The translations under genes were made by a program, and so were the position numbers. Below the pieces are notes generated by a model. It saw only the letters and a list, made by a program, of their open reading frames with translations, was not told where the DNA came from and did not search any database. Source: Climacium dendroides (taxonomy: Eukaryota > Streptophyta > Bryopsida > Hypnales > Climaciaceae). From it: 64,000 bases of DNA. Below, in pieces: positions 58,900 through 64,000 of this stretch; positions within the stretch are counted from its first letter, which is position 1, and every line of letters begins with the position of its first letter. The DNA lies in the NCBI GenBank assembly GCA_950106755.1, contig OX467083.1, positions 18,223,029-18,287,028 of the forward strand. The letters are read 5' to 3'.

Positions 58900-60980
58900 T
58901 AACATAGAATCAACTGGTTTGGCTCAAAGATGCGAGGGAGGACCTAAAGAAATGGACAGTACTTGGGAAGGTGTATGGATCTGCACCAAAGTTTGAGGTT
59001 TTGATGGCAAATCTCTTAGAGTAGCTTAAACTTGATTATCAGGTGATTCAAGCCATGACTAAAGGGTTTTTTAGGCTAGAATTCTTGATGCTAGTAGATG
59101 TAGTTGCATGCATAAGGTTGGGCATGGTGAATTGGAGGGAGAGATCCATCAGGTTCTATGTATGAAAATTAGGGTTTACATCAAAAGCACAAATCCCAAA
59201 GATGTAAGAAAAACCCCCAATAAGGATACAGTTTCTAGAGCTAGACCCTATCTATCAAATAGTCGATTGGATGCAGATATTTTCCTCATTAATTGGGATG
59301 GTTACTTCAATCGAGGCAGCTCAAACTGCTAGCAGAAGGCAGGGAGGTCCATTGATTCAAGTTAGAGTCAAAGACGTTATGAAGATGTCTAGCACATTAA
59401 CTATACTGTTGCTACCTAAGGATGTGACAGAAGCAACTTACATTGATCAGGTGGTTAGTTATTCAAGACTACTAGGCCAATGTAATTGATGCCGCAAATT
59501 TGGACACACAACACTAGCATGCCCCCTCTTGGTAGGAAATGCGAACTCAAGTACAAAAGGGACCACTTGTGCAACAGAAAAGGGGGTACAACAACAAGGA
59601 GATGGATTTACGCTTGTACAAAGCAAGAAAAAAAAAAGATAAAGTCGGCAAGCAAGGAGAAATCCAAGCAATCAAGTAGATGTTGGAGCTTTTAGAGAAT
59701 CCTCTGACGGCCAAGCTTGTGGTACCTCCAAAGAAATGGTCCTTGAAATGGCAACTGGAAAAAGCTAGAGAGGTGAGTTCCTTACAACTTGTCTCAATTG
59801 CGAAAGCACCAGATGATGGGGACTAGATTATGTTGGAGGGTCAAAGAGAGCAGAACTAAATTCTGGAACATTCCTCAAGCCACGCCTCAGGCAATGGATA
59901 TACATGTGGAAGAAGTAAAACTTTTGATCTTAGACAAGGATTTTCTCCCTTTAGGGATGCAGTTTTAAGCAGTCCCTAAGGCAAAGAGAAGAAGAAAACA
60001 TTATGGCGAAAATCTTTGAACTTCACCGAGGAGCAAGTGGAGAAGGGATCTGGATCAGGGAGATAAGAAGAAGCTTTGGAATCCACTCAAGAACTACCGA
60101 CCAACTTTGGAAGTAGCTTGAGTGTACAGAGAGACTCGAAGTAGCCAGCTTAGCCAAACAAACCTCCAATAATCTTGGCTTAGGAGCAAGAGGAGAAAGT
60201 TTAATTAGAGCAACAACAAGAGATAGATACAGAATTAGCTCAAGAGGAGGAGGAGGATAGAATAGAGTACAACCCAAAACTTGGATTCATACAAGCTAAT
60301 CCTATGTCGTTCCGCTTTTGGAGTCAAAGAACTTCAAAGATCCACCTTCCGAATGAATGGTGGGGAACTTGGGGGGCAACAAAACTAGAAGAAGCATTTC
60401 ATATAGATGATTTGACTATATCGATGACAGGAGTGAGGTTTATATTGGTATGGCCTTTGGCTTACAAAGACCATGCAGATGGAGTAGACCTTCTTCTAGA
60501 CTCAGATGGCAAAGCCCAGACCGTTACAATGCCATTGAAGATAGCCTTTGATGGACAAGAATAGGAGGTGGAGGAGATAAAAGGAAAAATCATTGGGGGA
60601 GTTCGAGACTTTCTCAAGACAACCCTCTGCAAGCCACTACAGATACAACAATGGAACTCAATACAGTAGTCAACGAGATGGCATAGAAAGGAAACAACCA
60701 CGAGCTATCGGTGCTAGAAGTTGTCAAGGTTAAGGCTAAAGCTCGATGCCTCAAGGGAGTTAAACTCATCTGGAAAGACTTGAACAACATTACACAACTA
60801 GCCCTATAGAAAAGGAGAATTAAAACTAATCTACTCCTGATGGATTGGGTGGGGCTGGAAATCCCCGAGGACTAGCAAACTGATTGGCAATCAGGCCTTG
60901 CCGTGATGCTAGCACAAGTAGCTAAGAAACAAATAAAGGAAAGGCAGCAACTAAGAAACCCTAAACTTCCAACAGAGATG
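58900..60980 (+). pseudogene. LINE ORF1 protein (broken)
   Basis: The reading begins near 58,900 (LKKWTVLGKVYGSAPKFEVL, then YQVIQAMTKGFFRLEF), which resembles the DUF4283 RNA-binding region of plant L1 ORF1 proteins. A CCHC knuckle follows at about 59,480-59,521 (C-N-stop-C-x4-H-x4-C), with a TGA inside it. Beyond lie a Lys/Ser-rich stretch (near 59,625-59,680) and acidic stretches (EEEEDRIEYNP near 60,245). A later piece, MSFRFWSQRTSKIHLPNEWW (60,304 onward), belongs to the same frame set. The protein would bind the LINE RNA. Confidence 0.65.
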
Positions 60981-60999
60981 GAGAATCACAATCAGACGA

Positions 61000-61960
61000 A
61001 TGATAGAAACAACATTGTCAATAGCGACCTTTAATATTAGAGGTGTGGGAGTCAGCACCAAAGGTTTACCAAAACATGTACATATAAGGAGGATCTTTGA
61101 GAGAATGCACATACACCTCAAATTGTTATATTCCAAGAACATTGGATGGACGAAAAGAGATGTAGGAAAAAGGCATGGAGTTTTCTTTATGCAAATGGAC
61201 ACAGGGCTTGGAATCCATGGATCCCAAGCTCCAGAGGATTGGAGAGGTGTAGAGTAGATACTGGTATTTTGATCGCAAAAAAATTAGCGCCCATGGTTAG
61301 CGGAGAGGGGATCATCGTACCTGGAAGAGTACAATACCTCACATTCCAGACGGAGCTAAATTAGACTATCACTATCATAGCCATATATGCCCCAAGTTCA
61401 TTGAATGAAAGGGAAGCTCTATAGCAGAAATTGGTGGAAGTGAATCTATCGAGATACTCATTTGTTTTGGTTGGGGATTTCAATTTTGTTGAAACTGAGA
61501 CGGATTGCAATGGGAGTAAATGGTTTTGTACCAAACCAAATCGCAGGGAACAAGCAACATGGAATAGGCTTCTTAATCACTACAATTTGGAGGATACTTG
61601 GGATGTAGAGTGCATCGGGAAAGCGAGCTTGAAACGCTTCTCATGGGAAAACAACTGAATAGAGGAAGCATATAGGAGTGCCAAAATTGATCGTATATAC
61701 ATCTTGCCATCCCTTGGTGATTATGGAGGAGCATTGAATGTGCACCCATACACTAAAATATCAGACCATGCCTCGGTGCAATTTAGTTTGTACCTGAGAC
61801 TTAAGCCTACTAGAAGAAGAGACCACATTAATCCGGACATTCTTCACAGCCAGCTTGTCAGGAATAAACTAGAGCAAGTGTGGAAGGATGACGTGAAACC
61901 ACAAGGAGTAGAGTCTTGGATGGACTGAGTCGGAACAACCTAAAAAAAAGTCCTGAAGGA
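61000..61960 (+). pseudogene. LINE ORF2, apurinic-type endonuclease domain (broken)
   Basis: SIATFNIRGVGVSTKG near 61,018 is the start of the AP-endonuclease-like fold. After a shift come IAIYAPSSLNEREAL, FVLVGDFNFVETETD (the G-D-F-N motif, 61,449-61,493), a DR(I)Y stretch and KISDHASVQF (the S-D-H motif, about 61,756-61,785). The catalytic Asp-Asn and Asp-His pairs are present. The enzyme would nick target DNA to prime reverse transcription. A few stops and at least two frameshifts interrupt it. Confidence 0.8.
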
Positions 61961-62046
61961 AGCCACAAGGGGCAAAAAGGAGTGGAAAAGGGCCAAATTC
62001 AAGGCTGAAAATTTAGCACTTGCCAAGGTCAAATGACTCATTGTGC

Positions 62047-62680
62047 TTGCAAAATGGATTTGAAATGTTAAAAAATAGTGAAAAAAGTAGAAAAAAATCA
62101 CATCTATAATTGAACCTCCTACTAAAATGCTTCTCAGTCACTCATAACTTCTTGGATCAATATGAAATTTTAACCATACAAACTAGACTAGTATGTAGAA
62201 CTTTTACAACAAAATTATTGAAAACGGACCATGTATGAAGAAATTATGAGCCACCGAAGTTCACTATAATGCAAAAATGTCTGGATTTTGAACATCGAAT
62301 TGCTCTCAAACATTCAAAATAGCTTGGGATGACATGAAACTTTTACCATAGTAATTAGACCTTAAGGGAAGAAAAACACAACAAATTTTTATTGAAAATG
62401 AACATTTGATGAAAAAGATACAAGCCCCCAAAGTTGTAGCCATGAGAATGCAGTGTGCTGAACTCAAATTGAACCTATGACTCTTCGAATGGCTTTCACA
62501 AACTCAATTTGTCTTGGATCAATTTGAAAATTTTATCACACAAAATAGATTTGTATGTGCAACTTTTACAACAAGTTTTATTAAGTTTGGACATTAGATG
62601 CAAAAGTTAGAGCATTTCAAACTGGACTATTACAATGTGTGAGGACACTTTTTGTCCCCTTCGGCAATGAGGGGTTAAGG
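62047..62680 (+). repeat. Dispersed repeat (family F) inserted in the LINE
   Basis: The stretch is collinear with 14,545-15,155. Protein-like LINE sequence stops just before (ENLALAKVK) and resumes just after (QKRSRIAQLQLGG), so the repeat is an insertion. The interior has no coding frame. Confidence 0.75.
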
Positions 62681-63250
62681 ACATGCAAAAGAGATCACGT
62701 ATTGCCCAGCTACAACTAGGTGGAGACTTACTTATGGGGTAAGAGGAAAAGGCAAATGTGTTACACAATTTCTACAAATCCTTACATAGTTACATACGGA
62801 AGATGTTGAGACGGAGGAGGTGCTCGCAGCTAGGGCTCAAATACTCTTCAGTGTGCTGAGGGTCGTAACAGAGAGCCAAAACCAGAATTTTACAAAAGAA
62901 GTGACCTTAGTTGAAGTCCAAGAAGACATTAAGACCTCTTTCTTGGAAATGCAGTCGGGGAAGATGGTATCCCAACATATTTCTTCAAGTTCTGCGCAAA
63001 TGATGTGTAGGAAGACTTATTGGCGGTGGTAAAGGAAGCATTGAGTGGAGGGGAGCTGTCCTGAGTGCATAATAAGGATATAATAGCCTTGATCCCGAAA
63101 GGGGGAGACACAAGCCTTATCCAGAACCTATGGCCGATAGCCATGTTGAACTTCTATAAGGTGGTAGCTAAGGTTTTAGTACACAGGTTACAAATCATAC
63201 TTTCCAAAGTGATGCAACCGAACCAAACCGGATTTGTACAAGGGAGGTGT
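62681..63250 (+). pseudogene. LINE ORF2, N-terminal part of reverse transcriptase (broken, truncated)
   Basis: KANVLHNFYKS near 62,752, TSFLEMQSGK near 62,937, then IIALIPKGGDTSLIQN and WPIAMLNFYKVVAKVLVHRL near 63,080-63,190, and QPNQTGFVQGRC up to 63,250 are the first blocks of an L1 reverse transcriptase. The catalytic Y-x-D-D block is not reached because a CACTA element begins at 63,251. Confidence 0.8.
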
Positions 63251-64000
63251 CACTAGTAGAAAAGGGGCTATCAATGACTACTCTCTATGACTGCATAACC
63301 AGTCATTTCGGACACTTATGACGATAATATGACTGAAAGTAGATTTTGGGCTTAGAGTCATAGAGGACGAGTGATTATGGACAAGATAGTCATTTATACC
63401 ATAATCATTCTTTTTCATCGTATGCTGATGTGGAACTTTATCCAGATGTGATAATATGGACACCTCCAATGGTGCGTTGCCATGTGGCTACAGAGCCGAC
63501 TTGTTGAGTTGGCGGTTTTTTACCGGCTGATTTTGAAGTGATTCTATTGGATAACGACTAAATTTTGAGCTGAAATGCAGAATACTTGATCTCAGGTTAG
63601 TCATATTGTAGTCATATTCAAGGTTGCTGTAGTCATTTGTCAAATTTTTCGGAGGTGAGTTTAGTCATATTGTAGTCATATTTGAGGCTATCGTAGTCAT
63701 AAATTAGATATTATTCAATTGAGTGTAGTGATTAATACGGTCAGGGATGTGCTTCATCGGGTCATTCTGCAAAATGACTCGGCCTTATGATATGACTAGG
63801 GTATGGTTTCACGTAGTCATTGTATAGTTCAAAAAGAGTGCTATAAGACATATGTGAAGAAAGTGTGCATAAATTGTACCATTCCAACAAAGCCTTCTTT
63901 TCCATTGATAATCCGTATATGATTAACAGCTTAGAGATGCATATTTTTCAAACATAAAGATGTCAAATTCTAGCTTAATAACCACTTGGACAAATGACTT
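63251..64000. mobile_element. CACTA (En/Spm-type) transposon end with subterminal repeats; continues past the window
   Basis: CACTAGTAGAAAAGGGGCT is a typical plant CACTA terminus and sits exactly where LINE coding sequence breaks off. In the following 550 bp the core TAGTCAT or its inverse ATGACTA recurs more than a dozen times (for example 63,596-63,615 and 63,663-63,682), as expected of subterminal transposase-binding repeats. The transposase and other end lie outside the window. The 3-bp target duplication (TGT just before) cannot be confirmed without the other end. Confidence 0.85.

Larger units (their letters stand above)
58300..63250 (+). mobile_element. L1-type LINE retrotransposon, decayed, interrupted and cut at 63,250
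   Basis: On the plus strand, in order, are an ORF1 with a DUF4283-like region and a CCHC knuckle, an endonuclease and the first part of a reverse transcriptase. All are broken by stops and frameshifts. A dispersed repeat interrupts it at 62,047-62,680, and a CACTA transposon begins at 63,251, so most of the reverse transcriptase and the 3' end are absent. The module order is that of plant L1 elements. Confidence 0.8.

Noticed and set aside
1..64000. CRISPR arrays, bacterial operons or ribosome binding sites
   Set aside because: Repeats are dispersed or tandem without unique spacers, and introns, MITEs and plant retroelements show that this is nuclear plant DNA.
1..64000. tRNA, rRNA and snRNA genes
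   Set aside because: None was recognised by eye; a covariance-model search would be needed to exclude short RNA genes.

Overview
The window is nuclear DNA of a land plant with a large, repeat-filled genome. It is visibly AT-rich throughout, and I find only one gene I am confident is intact. That gene encodes an NPH3-domain protein, carries two GT-AG introns and lies in a locally GC-rich, CpG-rich island. The rest is decayed transposable elements of several classes. Plant origin rests on the NPH3 family, the plant-type L1 LINE, a CACTA terminus and the Ty3/gypsy element. A gymnosperm or a seedless plant fits best, because the gypsy element carries a cytosine methyltransferase. The species cannot be named from sequence alone.

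Layout. 1-8,500: AT-rich DNA with a 0.7 kb terminal-inverted-repeat (TIR) element, minisatellite-like stretches, one 149-codon open frame of unknown nature (3,781-4,230) and the first MITEs. 9,250-27,560: a dense field of small TIR elements. One group is bounded by TTAA and starts TTAACCCCTAAAGG (about 0.2-1.2 kb, at least ten copies). A second group (three families) starts AGGTAG or AGGTAAC and is flanked by TA. Several are nested, and one has its empty site in the same window. 27,560-30,545: featureless AT-rich DNA. 30,546-39,049: a decayed Ty3/gypsy retrotransposon with gag, zinc knuckle, protease, C5 cytosine methyltransferase, reverse transcriptase, RNase H, integrase, PHD finger and a further open frame. 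39,050-48,750: more MITEs, a possible copia LTR, a short LINE tail with a 36-bp target duplication, and a three-copy tandem array of about 200 bp units containing a G16 run. 48,830-53,433: CpG-rich promoter region and the NPH3 gene. 53,434-58,300: 3' flank, an orphan CpG island (55,370-56,110) and minisatellites. 58,300-63,250: an L1-type LINE with broken ORF1, endonuclease and reverse transcriptase, interrupted by one repeat and cut off at 63,251 by a CACTA transposon that runs out of the window.

The most interesting object is the gypsy element. Between protease and reverse transcriptase, where such elements normally have nothing, lies a recognisable DNA (cytosine-5) methyltransferase with motifs I, IV, VI, VIII and X in order. 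Beyond the integrase it has a PHD finger, a histone-reader module. A retrotransposon with both a DNA-methylation writer and a chromatin reader could mark its own DNA or choose its target chromatin. This copy is dead. Its stops and lost catalytic residues are all explicable as C-to-T or G-to-A changes, the expected scar of a methylated element.
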